Assembly (NCBI GenBank): GCA_903830985.1
Contig: CAIKVZ010000264.1
Span: 41,171 to 105,170 of the forward strand
DNA length: 64,000 nucleotides
Source of the DNA: an uncultured beta proteobacterium
GTDB lineage: Bacteria > Pseudomonadota > Gammaproteobacteria > Burkholderiales > Burkholderiaceae_C
Reading direction: 5' to 3'
The notes beneath the pieces are model-generated. The model made no database searches. It saw nothing but the letters and a program-made list of their open reading frames with translations, and was not told the origin of the DNA. Below are positions 34,756 through 44,690 of this stretch, piece by piece (position 1 is the stretch's first letter; the number at the start of each line of letters is the position of its first letter). Position numbers and translations under genes: made by a program.

Positions 34756-36228
34756 TCAGTAGTAGCCCAGCAGCTTCCACCAGACGCCGCCGACGACGGC
34801 CAGCACCAGCAGGTTCACCACGCTGAGGACCGCGCCCGCCGTCCACCATTCATTCAGGGTGGTGTAGCCCGAGCCGAAAATGATGGGTGCCGTGCCGGTG
34901 CCGTAGTGGGTCAGCGACATCATCAGTGACGACGCAAAGGCCAGCACCAGCGCCAGCAGCAAAGGGGGCGCGCCCAGCGCCACGCCGGCGGTGAAGAAGG
35001 CCGCGAACATGGCCGTGATGTGCGCCGTGGTGCTGGCAAAGAAGTAGTGAGAGTAGAAATACACCAGCACCAGGATTGCGGTGGCGCCCATCCAGCCCAG
35101 ACCCAGCAAGGCGATGCCGCTCTGAATCGATTGGGCAAACCAGCCCACCAGGCCGAGCTTGCCCAGGAAGGTGGCCATCATCACCAGCGCGGCAAACCAT
35201 ACCAGGGTGTCCCAGGCGCTCTTGGCCTTGAGGATGTCCTCCCAGTCCAGCACGCCGGTGAGCAGCAGCAGTGACAGGCCAATCCAGGCCGTGGTGGTGG
35301 CGTTCAGATCGTAGGCGGCGCCCCACAGCAGGGTCGGCACGCCGGCCCACATCAACAGCATCAGACCCAGCACGCCCAGGGTGATGTACTCCGGCGCCTT
35401 CATGGGACCCAGCTTGGTCAGTTCGGTTTGCGCCAGTTGCTTGGCATTTGGCGTATTTTTTATCTCCGGCGGGTACAGGAAGTACAGCACCAGCGGCATC
35501 AGCACCAGCATGGCCAAGCCTGGCAGCAAGGCCGCCAGGGCCCATTGGCCCCAGCTGATCTTCACCGCCGAGTTGGTGGCCTTGGCGACCAGCTCAACGA
35601 TCAGCGGATTGGGCGCCGTGGCGGTGATGAACATGGCCGAGGTGATGGGGTTGGCGTTGTAGTTCACCAGCGCCAGGTAGCGGCCGATCTTCTGCTGCGT
35701 GCCCAACTCCGGGCTGGAGCCGAAGACGTCGGCTATGGAACGCATGACGGGGTGGATGATGGCCCCGCCGCGCGCCGTGTTGCTCGGCGTCACCGGGGCG
35801 ATCACCAGTTCGGACAGCACCAGTCCGTAGGCCACGCCCAGGGTCTTCTTGCCGAGCAGCGCGATGAAGTAGTAGCCGATGCGCGCTCCCAGGCCGGTCT
35901 TGGTCAGTGCCACCGAGATCATCACGGCGATGGCAATCAGCCAGATCAGTGGGTTGGAGAAGCCGCTCAGGGCATCGGCGATCGCGCCCTCTGGTTTGCC
36001 CGGACGCGTCACTTCGGTGATGGCAACCAGGGCGATGGCGACGATCGACAAGGCGCCGATCGGCATGGCCTTGCCGATGATCGCGGCGATGGTGCCGATG
36101 AACAGCGCCAGCAAGTGCCAGGCCTCGGGGCTGACCTTGTCCGGGACCGGAATGACAAGCCAGATGAGCAGGGCCAAGCCCAGCGCCACGGCGCTGGGGA
36201 CAAGTTTGGGAAGCTTGGTGGGGTTCAT
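34756..36228 (-). CDS. DASS/SLC13-family anion permease
   Basis: 490 residues from the ATG at 36228, with GGAGGA 7 bases before it. About 12 spans. The paired signature regions are APVTPSNTARGGAI (SNT motif 1) and the later SLMMSLTHYGTGTAPIIFGSGY, matching the CitT/SodiT1/YbhI branch that moves citrate, malate, succinate or 2-oxoglutarate. It is the third organic-acid uptake locus in the window. A FNR-like box lies about 170 bases upstream. Confidence 0.9.
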   Translation of the reverse strand: MNPTKLPKLVPSAVALGLALLIWLVIPVPDKVSPEAWHLLALFIGTIAAIIGKAMPIGALSIVAIALVAITEVTRPGKPEGAIADALSGFSNPLIWLIAIAVMISVALTKTGLGARIGYYFIALLGKKTLGVAYGLVLSELVIAPVTPSNTARGGAIIHPVMRSIADVFGSSPELGTQQKIGRYLALVNYNANPITSAMFITATAPNPLIVELVAKATNSAVKISWGQWALAALLPGLAMLVLMPLVLYFLYPPEIKNTPNAKQLAQTELTKLGPMKAPEYITLGVLGLMLLMWAGVPTLLWGAAYDLNATTTAWIGLSLLLLTGVLDWEDILKAKSAWDTLVWFAALVMMATFLGKLGLVGWFAQSIQSGIALLGLGWMGATAILVLVYFYSHYFFASTTAHITAMFAAFFTAGVALGAPPLLLALVLAFASSLMMSLTHYGTGTAPIIFGSGYTTLNEWWTAGAVLSVVNLLVLAVVGGVWWKLLGYY

Positions 36229-36524
36229 GCGATCTCCTCCTGGTGCCGGGCCGCGGCGCGGCCATGGAGACAACAGGTCTGACGGGTGTCAAGGACCTTG
36301 GATCGCCTGACGCTCACGTCAAGTCTAGGAAGCGCCGTCGTTTCAGGCCGTGATGCAGATACGTGTATTCAGCGAAAGAGGGATTACTTGGCCAACGACT
36401 GACCTGCATCAACCGAATGCGACACGGCCTGTGCGGTTGGCACTGCACGCTGACGCAGCCGCGCAGGGAAGGGCGCTGTAGCCTTGCGCCTGCAGCGCCC
36501 ACGGGCCGCGCCGGTGAATGCCGA
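36229..36524. other. intergenic region upstream of the DASS permease
   Basis: 296 bases without a supported gene. GGCCGC-GGC-GCGGCC (36249-36263) is a perfect 6-bp hairpin just ahead of the permease ribosome site, and CTGACCTGCATCAA (36399-36412) is a FNR-like box. No gene-sized frame with a ribosome site is seen. Confidence 0.5.
36399..36412. promoter_or_regulatory. FNR/CRP-like box upstream of the DASS permease
   Basis: CTGACCTGCATCAA shares TGACCTGCATCA with the site at 17284-17297 and approaches the FNR pattern TTGAT-N4-ATCAA. It is about 170 bases from the permease start, on the upstream side. Confidence 0.3.
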
Positions 36525-36884
36525 TCAGGCCTTCTTCAGGAAGCAGGCCTTGAGCATGAAGGCGCCCTGGTCGGTCTTGCAGTCGACCTCATGGTCGCCG
36601 GCGCCTGCGGGCAAGCGAATGCTCTTCACCTTCGTGCCTTTCTTCAGCACGATGGAGGAGCCCTTGACCTTCAGGTCCTTGATCAGCAGCACGGAGTCGC
36701 CGTCGGCCAGCGCGGCGCCGTTGGCGTCGCGGATGACGCCGTCGCCGGCGTCCGTTTCCTCGTCAGCCGACGCGACCGCCGGCCATTCGAAGCCGCAGTC
36801 CGGGCAGATGTTGTTGGCGCCGTCGGCGTAGCTGTTTTCCAGGCTGCATTGGGGGCAAGGGGGAGGGGTGTGGTTCTGCGTCAT
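36525..36884 (-). CDS. phnA: PhnA-family zinc-ribbon protein
   Basis: 119 residues from the ATG at 36884. The N-terminal zinc ribbon is CPQC...CPDCGFEW. The C-terminal domain runs DANGAALADGDSVLLIKDLKVKGSSIVLKKGTKVK, the conserved PhnA/YjdM core. Despite the name, this family is not required for phosphonate breakdown in E. coli and its role is unclear. No phn genes are nearby. The hemerythrin gene is 53 bases upstream on the same strand. Confidence 0.93.
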   Translation of the reverse strand: MTQNHTPPPCPQCSLENSYADGANNICPDCGFEWPAVASADEETDAGDGVIRDANGAALADGDSVLLIKDLKVKGSSIVLKKGTKVKSIRLPAGAGDHEVDCKTDQGAFMLKACFLKKA

Positions 36885-36937
36885 GCTTCGATGATACTGA
36901 GCGTGCCCCGAATGGCCGGCACGGGACACGATTGAAT

Positions 36938-37381
36938 TCAAGCAGGCATTGGCAGGTAGTCCTTGATGGACAAGTCGTACAACTCGATATGGAGGATGAT
37001 CCAGGCACCAATCATGCGCAGGACATCGGCGCGCTGCGGGTGGTGGGTCATCAGTTCAAAATTGAGCCCGGCGTACTGACTGAGAATTTCTTTGTGCGCC
37101 TCCAGGTGTTCCTGCACTTGCGCCGCGGGCATGCCGCATGACTTGAGGATGTTTTCTTCGCTGTGAAAGTGGGCCGGAAGCTCGCTTCCCAGTTGGCACA
37201 GGACTTCGGTGAATTCGTTTGAATTCGGTGCGACGCCCGGCATTGCCATCAGGCGGCGCAGCAAGTCGAACAGGCGACCATGTTCATGGTCGACGGACGC
37301 TACTCCGATCAGCAAGTGCGGATCAAGTGCTGCTGGCTGCGCCGCATCAAGGGAGTATGGGCTATGTGGCAGATCAGGCAT
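36938..37381 (-). CDS. bacteriohemerythrin-like protein
   Basis: 147 residues from the ATG at 37381. The di-iron ligands are visible in order: His in LIGVASVDHEHGRLFDLL, HFHSEE, EAHKEI, and HIELYDLSIKDYL. This is the H...HxxxE...HxxxH...HxxxxD layout of single-domain hemerythrins, which bind O2 reversibly. It could serve as oxygen sensor or store. It sits between a P-type ATPase and phnA on the same strand. Confidence 0.9.
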   Translation of the reverse strand: MPDLPHSPYSLDAAQPAALDPHLLIGVASVDHEHGRLFDLLRRLMAMPGVAPNSNEFTEVLCQLGSELPAHFHSEENILKSCGMPAAQVQEHLEAHKEILSQYAGLNFELMTHHPQRADVLRMIGAWIILHIELYDLSIKDYLPMPA

Positions 37382-37414
37382 GGTGTCGCACCTTACCACT
37401 TTGCCTGCGTTGCA

Positions 37415-40147
37415 TCAGTCCCAAACGGAATTTGAATGGGTGTTGCAGCCAGCGTGGATTCTGCGCCAGGCCTTTTCGAGCTCCACCACCACCCATACCA
37501 CCGCTGCGGCTGCCAGGCACAGCGCCAGTTCGGCCATGCTGAGCGGCGCGGTCTTGAAGATGGGGTTCAGGAACGGGACGTAAATGATGGCCATTTGCAG
37601 GGCAAGGGTCAGCAGCACTGCGCCCAGCAAGGGGCGGTTGCTGCCAAGCCCAAGGCGCCACAGCGCTTCGGTCTCGGAGCGAATGCCCATCACGTGCGCC
37701 ATTTGCCCCAGGGTCAACACGGTAAACACCATCGTTTGCCAATGGGCATGGCCGCCGGAAATGGCCCAGGCTTGAATGCCCAAGCACAGGCCTCCCAGCA
37801 ACAGTCCCACGAACAGAACGTGTTGCCACATGCCCTGGGCAAAGATGCTCTCGGCCGGTGCGCGGGGCGGGCGTTGCATGATGCCGCGTTCGGCGGGTTC
37901 CGCGGCCAGTGCCAAGCCGGGCAAGCCATCAGTGACCAAGTTGACCCAGAGGATGTGGATGGGCAGCAGGGGTGTTGGCAGCATCAGCACCGGGGCCAGA
38001 AAGATGGTCCAGATCTCGGCCGAATTGCCGGTCATGGCATAGCGGACAAACTTGCGGATGTTGTCGTAAATGCGCCGGCCCTCGCGCACCGCCTTGACGA
38101 TGGTGGCGAAGTTGTCGTCCAGCAGTACCAGGCTGGCCGCCTTACGTGCCACGTCAGTGCCACCCTTGCCCATGGCAATGCCGATGTCGGCCTGCTTGAG
38201 GGCCGGTGCATCATTCACGCCGTCGCCGGTCATGGCGACAAATTCACCGTGCGCCTGCAAGGCTTGGACGATGCGGATCTTTTGCGCAGGGTCGACGCGC
38301 GCGTACACGCGCACCTGGCGCGCCCGGGCTTGCAGCGCGTCGTCATCCATGCCCGTCAAATCGGCTCCCGTCAGCACGGGCGCGTCGGCCTCGGTCACGA
38401 TGCCCAAAAGCAGTGCAATCGCGCGTGCCGTGGCCGGATGGTCGCCGGTGATCATCACCGGCGTAATGCCAGCCGCCATGCACTCGCGTACCGCCGCAGC
38501 GGCTTCCAGGCGCGGCGGATCCATCAGGCCGATCAGGCCGATCAGGCACAAATCGCATTCCAGCGCCGCCGTGTCGGCGGTGTTCGCAGGCAGTTCGCGA
38601 TGCCCGCGCTGCGCTATGGCCAGCACCCGCAGCCCCTGTGCCGCGAGTGCGCTGGCCCGTGCCAGCCAGGCCGCTGAATCGAAGGCGGCAGTTGCCACTT
38701 CTGCTGTGGCAGACCATTGGCTGGTGCACACGGGAATAACCGACTCCGGTGCGCCTTTGGTGTAGGCGGTAAACCCATCGACGTTGCGGTGAAAGGTGCT
38801 CATGCGTTTGCGAACCGGGTCAAACGGCAACTCCATCACCCGTGGCCATTGGGCATCGAGCTCGGCTTTGTGCAGGCCGGCCAAGGCGGCTACCTCGGTG
38901 AGTGCGGTCTCGGTCGGGTCGCCCAGCCAGGTGTTTTCAGGCGCCGCGGTGGCATCGTTGCACAGGGCGCCGGCTTGCAGCAGTGCCCTGTGGGCTGCGT
39001 CGGCCGAAGCCGGTTTCGCTGCGGGTGTTTCGCTGGATCCGGCCTGGGGCATCCAGTTGGAGGCATCGTCGGCCTGGCCGGCAACCAGACATTGCGCCTG
39101 CATCCGGTTTTGCGTCAGTGTGCCGGTTTTGTCGGAGCAAATGGTGGTGACCGAGCCCAGTGTTTCCACCGACGGCAGGCGGCGAATCAGTGCATGGATG
39201 GCCACCATCTTGCGCGCACCCAAAGCCAGCAACACCGTGACGACTGCAGGCAGCGCTTCCGGAATGGCGGCCACGGCCAGGCTGATGGCGGTCATCATCA
39301 TCAACAGTGGGGCTTCGCCGCGCAGCACCCCGGCGCCATAAATGACGGCGCAGATGGCCAAGACAGCCAGCGCCACGCGTTTGCCAAAGGCGGCCAGACG
39401 CAGCTGCAAAGGGGTGCTGCGGTTGTGGTTTTGCTCCAGCAAACCGGCGACTTTGCCAAGCTCCGTGGCCATGCCGGTCGCGACTACCAGGCCATTACCG
39501 CGCCCGTGGGTGACGGTGGTGCCTTTGAATGCCATGTTGAGGCGGTCGCCCATGGCGTATTGCGCCACTTCGAGTGCGTGCGTGTGCTTGTCGACGGTGA
39601 CCGATTCACCCGTCAGTGTCGACTCATCCACCTTGAGTTGCGCCGTCGCTATCAACCGCAAATCAGCGGGCACCTGGCTGCCTGCTTCCAGCAATACGAC
39701 GTCGCCGGGCACCAGCACCTGCGCCGCGACCTGCTGCACCTGTCCACCACGCCGCACCGTGGCCTGTGCCGCCGAGAGACGCTGCAGTGCCGCCAGTGCC
39801 TGATCGGCACGCCAGGATTGCACCAGCCCGATGGTGGCGTTGAGCAGAACAATGACCAATATCACCAGCGAGTCGACCAGATCGCCCACCACGCCGGAGA
39901 TCACGGCCGCTGCCAACAGCACCAGAATCATGAAGTCGTTGAACTGTTCCAGTACCAGTGACCACAGGCTGCGGTCGTCTGCGGCAGGCAGGGCGTTGGC
40001 ACCAAACTTGAGCGTTCGCTCATTGACCTGACTGGCCTGCAAACCGCGCAACGGGTCTACGTCATGCGCCTGCGTGACTTCATCGACTTCGCGCAGATGC
40101 CAGTCGCCGGGGGGCTGTGCGGGCACAGGGGTTTGTCTATTCTCCAT
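37415..40147 (-). CDS. P-type cation-transporting ATPase (P2-like)
   Basis: 910 residues from the ATG at 40147. An N-terminal cation-ATPase region precedes TGES (179-182, actuator), the ion-binding helix AAIPEALPAV (294-302), the phosphorylated D339 in CSDKTGTLTQN, KGAPESV for nucleotide binding, and TGDGVNDAPALKQADIG for the hinge. The IPEALPAV motif and C-terminal helices match P2-type (Ca2+ or Na+/K+-like) pumps rather than heavy-metal P1B pumps: no CPC motif or metal-binding head is present. With ZIP and CDF carriers next door it forms a cation-handling cluster. Confidence 0.92.
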   Translation of the reverse strand: MENRQTPVPAQPPGDWHLREVDEVTQAHDVDPLRGLQASQVNERTLKFGANALPAADDRSLWSLVLEQFNDFMILVLLAAAVISGVVGDLVDSLVILVIVLLNATIGLVQSWRADQALAALQRLSAAQATVRRGGQVQQVAAQVLVPGDVVLLEAGSQVPADLRLIATAQLKVDESTLTGESVTVDKHTHALEVAQYAMGDRLNMAFKGTTVTHGRGNGLVVATGMATELGKVAGLLEQNHNRSTPLQLRLAAFGKRVALAVLAICAVIYGAGVLRGEAPLLMMMTAISLAVAAIPEALPAVVTVLLALGARKMVAIHALIRRLPSVETLGSVTTICSDKTGTLTQNRMQAQCLVAGQADDASNWMPQAGSSETPAAKPASADAAHRALLQAGALCNDATAAPENTWLGDPTETALTEVAALAGLHKAELDAQWPRVMELPFDPVRKRMSTFHRNVDGFTAYTKGAPESVIPVCTSQWSATAEVATAAFDSAAWLARASALAAQGLRVLAIAQRGHRELPANTADTAALECDLCLIGLIGLMDPPRLEAAAAVRECMAAGITPVMITGDHPATARAIALLLGIVTEADAPVLTGADLTGMDDDALQARARQVRVYARVDPAQKIRIVQALQAHGEFVAMTGDGVNDAPALKQADIGIAMGKGGTDVARKAASLVLLDDNFATIVKAVREGRRIYDNIRKFVRYAMTGNSAEIWTIFLAPVLMLPTPLLPIHILWVNLVTDGLPGLALAAEPAERGIMQRPPRAPAESIFAQGMWQHVLFVGLLLGGLCLGIQAWAISGGHAHWQTMVFTVLTLGQMAHVMGIRSETEALWRLGLGSNRPLLGAVLLTLALQMAIIYVPFLNPIFKTAPLSMAELALCLAAAAVVWVVVELEKAWRRIHAGCNTHSNSVWD

Positions 40148-40509
40148 GGCGGGACAAGCGTGCACCCATGGAGTAAATGACCAGCAGACCGATGCCGAGG
40201 GCGATATACCGACCGAACGGCGTGGATTGATCTGTCAAACCTGGAATTCTTGCTCTCCTGAAAACTTGCTCATGTGCGGCCTGCGCCACGCCTGCAGTGT
40301 CCTGGCCGTGACCCTACGCCGATCGCCCCGGTTCTTGATGCCCTGTGTCAAAAAATTGTGCTGGAGCGAACTCATTTATCGGATCCGAACTTATGCCGGT
40401 TTCCATGTGTTGTCGGTGCGCTGGCAGACTGACCAAGGCCGCTTTAAGGCGGACAAGCTAATCTGGGCCAGTCCCAACCCCAACCCCAACCCAACACAGG
40501 CCATCAGCG
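40148..40509. other. intergenic region between P-type ATPase and ZIP genes
   Basis: About 360 bases carrying two divergent promoters. It is less GC-rich than its surroundings. A short tandem run of CCCAAC units (40473-40495) lies just ahead of the ZIP start. Frames crossing it lack ribosome sites. No riboswitch pattern was recognised, though the length would allow one. Confidence 0.45.
40473..40495 (+). repeat. short CCCAAC tandem repeat
   Basis: Three and a half copies of CCCAAC run from 40473 to 40495, 14 bases before the ZIP start codon. The unit is six bases, so copy changes would alter the leader without frame effects on any protein. It may be neutral or may tune spacing and translation. 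Confidence 0.6.
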
Positions 40510-41229
40510 ATGAACACCCACAATTTTTTGATCATGTCCATCCCCGCATGGGTGGCCTTGGGCGGAGGGGTTCTTGCGGCGTTTTGGACGCCGAGTCATG
40601 CCACGCGCAGCTTGATCCAGCACTTCGCTGCAGGGGTGGTGCTGGCCGCGCTCGCGGTCGAACTGCTTCCGGAGATCGGGCGCGAACATGCGCCGGGGCT
40701 GGTCCTGGCAGGCGCATTCGCCTTGGGCAGTCTGTTCATGTACGCCTTGAAATTGTGGACTTTGCGCATGGAGCATGCGGCGACCTTGGCCGTAGCGACA
40801 TCGGGACTCGGCACCGGATTGCTGTTGGCGACGTTCATCGATGTGGCCACCGACGGATTCATCATCGGTGCCGGTTTTGCGGCGGGCGGTGAAACCGGAA
40901 CCATATTGGCGCTGGGGCTGTCGGTGGAGCTGTTGTTCCTGGGACTGGCACTGACATCGGCGGCGACATCGGGCGCCAAAATCATTGCGATTTCCGGTGC
41001 TCTGGGCGTCACCGTGCTGGTCTTTTCACTGCTGGGCAGTGTCCTGCTTGCCGGGGCGTCCCACGCCGTGATGGGTGGAACCCTGGCTTTCAGCGCGGCC
41101 GCCCTGCTCTACCTCGTGACCGAAGAACTGCTGATGGAGGCGCATGAGGTTGAAGAGCGCCCGATTTCGACCCTGGTACTGTTCGGCGGCTTTCTGGCTT
41201 TCTGGAGCATCCAGTTAATGGGTCGGTAG
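40510..41229 (+). CDS. ZIP-family divalent metal transporter
   Basis: 239 residues with about eight spans. The core helix HFAAGVVLAALAVELLPE matches the metal-binding TM4 of ZIP proteins (His and Glu), and the later ATFIDVATDGFIIGAGFAAG and LTSAATSGAKIIAI the second half. It would import or move Zn, Fe or Mn. Start at 40510 has no strong ribosome site. Its stop overlaps the stop of the convergent CDF gene by 15 bases. Confidence 0.82.
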   Translation: MNTHNFLIMSIPAWVALGGGVLAAFWTPSHATRSLIQHFAAGVVLAALAVELLPEIGREHAPGLVLAGAFALGSLFMYALKLWTLRMEHAATLAVATSGLGTGLLLATFIDVATDGFIIGAGFAAGGETGTILALGLSVELLFLGLALTSAATSGAKIIAISGALGVTVLVFSLLGSVLLAGASHAVMGGTLAFSAAALLYLVTEELLMEAHEVEERPISTLVLFGGFLAFWSIQLMGR

Positions 41230-42162
41230 TTCGGCCTGTAACCGCGTGTTCATGTCACGCGGGTCATCCGAGTGTGCCTCGACGTCGCTGGGCAGCAATT
41301 GAATGGTGGCGCGCAACCCCGGCACAGCGCCCATCAGCGCCTGTTCGACACTGCTGCGAACCTTGGCGGCGCGACCCAAGGTCCAATCGGCTGGCATGTG
41401 CATATGCAAGTCCACAAAGCGGCGCTGACCCGAGCGTCGCGTGATGACATGGTCAAAGCGAATGGTTTGCTGGTCAAAGGAGTCGAGGGCTTTCTGGATC
41501 TCTCTGAGAACGTCGGGCTCAACGGCCTCGTCCATCAGCCCCTGAGACGATCGCCACATCAGGTGCGCGCCTTCCCAAAGAATATTCAGTGCGACACCTA
41601 TGGCCGCCACCGCATCCAACCAGAGCCAGCCAGTCAAGACCACGCCGATCAGACCGACCACCACCCCGACCGAGGTCCAGACATCGGTGACCAGATGCCT
41701 GGCGTCAGCTTCCAAGGCAATGGAGCGATGCACTTTGGCCGAGCTGAACATCACCCAGGCCAGCAGTCCATTGAGGGCGGAACTCAACACTGAAAGGGCC
41801 AAGCCCCAGCCCAGTGCCTGCAATGGTTGCGGCTCAAGCAATCGGTAAGCGGCCGCCCAGATGATGCCCATGGCCACACCGACGATCAGGATGCCTTCAA
41901 AGCCGGACGAGAAGTACTCAGCCTTGTGGTGACCGTAGGGGTGAGCTTCATCCGCTGGACGTTGCGCAATGGTCACCATCATCAAGGCGAAAATGGCACT
42001 TGCCAGATTCACAAACGACTCCATCGCGTCCGACAGCAAGCCGACCGAATCGGTGACGTACCAGGCCAGCGTCTTGAGCACTATGGTGGTGATGGCCACG
42101 CCGATGGAGGCCCTGAGCAAGCGTTTTGGTGTCAAGAACCGAGTCGGTAATAACGAGATCAT
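41215..42162 (-). CDS. cation diffusion facilitator (CDF) efflux protein
   Basis: 315 residues from the ATG at 42162 (a GTG at 42174 would add four). Six spans. Site residues: LLSDAMESFVN in TM2 (Asp and Glu), RHLVTDVWTS in TM5 (His and Asp), plus the DEAHPYGHHKAEYFSS loop. This resembles FieF/MntE-type antiporters. The TM2 site has Glu where FieF has a second Asp, so metal choice (Zn, Fe, Mn) is open. The cytoplasmic C-domain has VDLHMHMPADWTL. It is convergent with the ZIP gene. Confidence 0.9.
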   Translation of the reverse strand: MISLLPTRFLTPKRLLRASIGVAITTIVLKTLAWYVTDSVGLLSDAMESFVNLASAIFALMMVTIAQRPADEAHPYGHHKAEYFSSGFEGILIVGVAMGIIWAAAYRLLEPQPLQALGWGLALSVLSSALNGLLAWVMFSSAKVHRSIALEADARHLVTDVWTSVGVVVGLIGVVLTGWLWLDAVAAIGVALNILWEGAHLMWRSSQGLMDEAVEPDVLREIQKALDSFDQQTIRFDHVITRRSGQRRFVDLHMHMPADWTLGRAAKVRSSVEQALMGAVPGLRATIQLLPSDVEAHSDDPRDMNTRLQAELPTH

Positions 42163-42554
42163 GGGCAGTGACACTCTTTCCCCGATTGAAACAGCAAATT
42201 ATCTTTGAGAGGCGACGTCCTCATTTTTATCGCTTTTCTCTTGGAGAGGCTCTCTTTTTCGGTCAAACCGGGTACTTTTTTCAGCCTCGCCAATGCGTCG
42301 GTCTTGATGTCGTCGATCGTCCCAAGGCTTTATTTGAGCTTTCATAGGGCCGTCGCTCCCGGATGATCCGGCATCCGCTCGGGTAAACCCTTGAAAAAAA
42401 GACCGGCAAGCGTCAGATACTCAAGAACCGTTGCCATGTAAGTCCTGCAGACACCCCTGAACATGAGCAGCCCGCTCGAACCTACCGCCCCTTGCACTGA
42501 TTGATCAGACCGTCGACCGGTCACCCGATCAGAGTTTTCAAAGGAAAAAGAAAA
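42163..42554. other. intergenic region between CDF and chemoreceptor genes
   Basis: About 390 AT-richer bases holding divergent promoters. A weak GAGA-GGC-TCTC hairpin followed by T5 is at 42244-42259. TAAACCC...CCGGCAAG near 42391-42418 loosely recalls a flagellar sigma-28 promoter, which would suit the chemoreceptor, but the match is partial. The ribosome site AAGGAAA precedes the receptor ATG. No gene is supported in between. Confidence 0.4.
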
Positions 42555-44666
42555 ATGTCACTGCTGCATCGCCTGGGTCTGGCCCAGAAGTTTCTCATTT
42601 TGGGCATGATTGCCCTGGTGATGGTCGTTGTCCCGACGGGTCTCTATTTCAAGAATGTCGTGTCCCAGGTGGCGGCCGCACGGCTCGAGTCAAAGGCCAG
42701 CGGTGCGGTTGTTGCACTGGACAAAGTGGTGCAACTCACCCAGGTGCATCGTGGCATGTCAGCGGGAGCGCTCAGTGGCAATGAAGCCCTCGCCTTGCGT
42801 CGACCGGCCATGCGAGACCAAGTGGTCAAGGCCATGGACAACTTTGATGTGGCGATCAATAGGGCGGGGGCCTCAGCAACTGTGTTGACATCCTGGAGCG
42901 ACTTGAAGCAGCGCTGGACCACGCTGGAGCAAAGGATTTCCAGCGGACAGATCAAGACGCCCGAGAGCACCAAGTTGCACACCCAGCTGATCAGCGGGAT
43001 GCTCACGATCAATGAAAATGTCCTGGCCGAATTTGGGCTGTCGCTCGACCCCGATGCCGATGCCTATTTCCTGATTCAAACATCGCTGGTGAACGTGCCG
43101 TGGCTGGCCGAGAGCCTCGGGATCATGCGCGCTCAAGGATCCGGGTTCCTGGCGCAGTCGGCGCTCGCACCCGAAGGCCGCGCATCCCTGCAGGCACTGA
43201 ACAAGCGGGCGCTCGAGGTCAAGGGAGAAATGTCCCGCAACCTCAGGCGCGCCACCGATGTCAACGCCGACATGAAGTCCCGCCTGGGCGCTTCGGCCGA
43301 GGCCAGCCTGGCCGCTGTGGACAAGGCTTTGGCCCTGGCAGACCTGGCGCTGATCAATGCGACGGAAATCAAATATTCGGCGACGGATTATTTCGATGAA
43401 TTCACGCGCACCATCGATGGGCTGTATGAATTCAACGCGATGGCGATGAAGGGCCTGAGCACAGCACTCGAGGACCGAGTGACGTCCCTGCAACGAACCC
43501 AGATTTTGGTCATTGCCGTGCTCTTGGCCGGGTTGGTGGCGGCCCTGGGTTTGGCCATGGCATTCGTGCGCAGTATCACCGGGCCGGTGGCCGATGCCGT
43601 CAACGTGGCAAGTGCCGTCGCCGCGGGAAATCTGGCCATTGAAGTTCGGGTGCAGGGGAGCAACGAACTGGGTCAGTTGATGCAGGCGCTGTCCAGGATG
43701 CGTGACCAACTGGCAAGCGTGGTGATGCAAGTTCGCCAGGGGTCCGAAGGCGTGGCGACGGCGAGCGCTGAGATTGCCGCGGGCAACCACGACCTGTCTT
43801 CGCGCACAGAGAGCCAGGCCAGCGCCCTGGAGCAGACGGCGGCTTCCATGGAGCAGCTCAGCGCCACCGTCAAACAAAATGCCGACAGCGCACGTCAGGC
43901 CAACCAACTGGCCATGAGTGCGTCGACTGTTGCCATCAAGGGCGGCGAAGTGGTGTCCCTGGTCGTGGACACGATGAAGGGGATTAACGAGAGTTCACAC
44001 AAAATTTCCGACATCATCAGCGTCATTGACGGCATCGCTTTCCAGACCAACATCCTGGCCCTGAACGCTGCCGTGGAAGCGGCCCGGGCGGGCGAGCAAG
44101 GGCGTGGCTTCGCCGTGGTGGCGTCGGAGGTGCGCTCCCTGGCCGGGCGCTCGGCAGAGGCGGCAAAAGAGATCAAGGTCTTGATCAATGCCAGCGTGGA
44201 ACGCGTGGGTCATGGCACAGCGCTGGTGGACAGCGCGGGGACCACCATGACCGAAGTGGTCAACAGTATCCGTCGCGTGACCGACATCATGGGTGAGATC
44301 AGTGCCGCCAGCAACGAACAAAGCCTGGGCGTATCCCAAGTCGGTGAAGCCGTGACTCAGATGGATCAGGTCACACAGCAGAATGCGGCGCTGGTGGAGC
44401 AGATGGCCGCTGCGGCAACCAGCCTGAAGTCGCAGGCACAGGATCTGGTGCAAACGGTGGCCGTATTTACGCTGTTGCAGGAACAGTCCGGCCTTTCGAC
44501 GCAGCGGCAGCGCTTACCCGATGTCGTCCGTCCCCAGTTTTCCAGTCCGGCACCGAAAAAGATCCTTGGCGCGGTGAAACCAAAATCCCTTCCCGGCGTG
44601 AAGACGCCAGCGATTGCGTCACCGACGAAATCAACTGCTCCGGGGGACGAATGGGAAAGTTTTTGA
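42555..44666 (+). CDS. methyl-accepting chemotaxis protein
   Basis: 703 residues from the ATG at 42555 (AAGGAAA upstream). TM1 at about 14-33, a large periplasmic helical domain (34-315) opening with [13 protein letters not shown], a QxHRGxS pattern seen in NIT-like sensing domains, TM2 at 316-338, HAMP at 340-392, then the methylation helices and the tip [20 protein letters not shown]. The C-terminus is EWESF (699-703), a variant of the NWETF pentapeptide that tethers CheR/CheB, placed after a flexible Pro/Lys linker. No che genes are nearby. The ligand is unknown. Confidence 0.95.
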   Translation: MSLLHRLGLAQKFLILGMIALVMVVVPTGLYFKNVVSQVAAARLESKASGAVVALDKVVQLTQVHRGMSAGALSGNEALALRRPAMRDQVVKAMDNFDVAINRAGASATVLTSWSDLKQRWTTLEQRISSGQIKTPESTKLHTQLISGMLTINENVLAEFGLSLDPDADAYFLIQTSLVNVPWLAESLGIMRAQGSGFLAQSALAPEGRASLQALNKRALEVKGEMSRNLRRATDVNADMKSRLGASAEASLAAVDKALALADLALINATEIKYSATDYFDEFTRTIDGLYEFNAMAMKGLSTALEDRVTSLQRTQILVIAVLLAGLVAALGLAMAFVRSITGPVADAVNVASAVAAGNLAIEVRVQGSNELGQLMQALSRMRDQLASVVMQVRQGSEGVATASAEIAAGNHDLSSRTESQASALEQTAASMEQLSATVKQNADSARQANQLAMSASTVAIKGGEVVSLVVDTMKGINESSHKISDIISVIDGIAFQTNILALNAAVEAARAGEQGRGFAVVASEVRSLAGRSAEAAKEIKVLINASVERVGHGTALVDSAGTTMTEVVNSIRRVTDIMGEISAASNEQSLGVSQVGEAVTQMDQVTQQNAALVEQMAAAATSLKSQAQDLVQTVAVFTLLQEQSGLSTQRQRLPDVVRPQFSSPAPKKILGAVKPKSLPGVKTPAIASPTKSTAPGDEWESF

Positions 44667-44690
44667 CCGATCGACGCTGAACCCAACGCA

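Noticed and set aside
40148..40509. Metal riboswitch upstream of the ZIP gene
   Set aside because: The length fits, but none of the known conserved core strings (for example the Mn-sensing yybP-ykoY or NiCo patterns) could be found by eye.
42244..42259. GAGA-GGC-TCTC hairpin plus T5 as a terminator
   Set aside because: Stem of only four pairs, and no plus-strand gene ends nearby; kept only as a remark in the intergenic entry.
42391..42418. Sigma-28 flagellar promoter for the chemoreceptor
   Set aside because: Only the TAAA and part of the -10 region agree; the match is too weak to list as a promoter.
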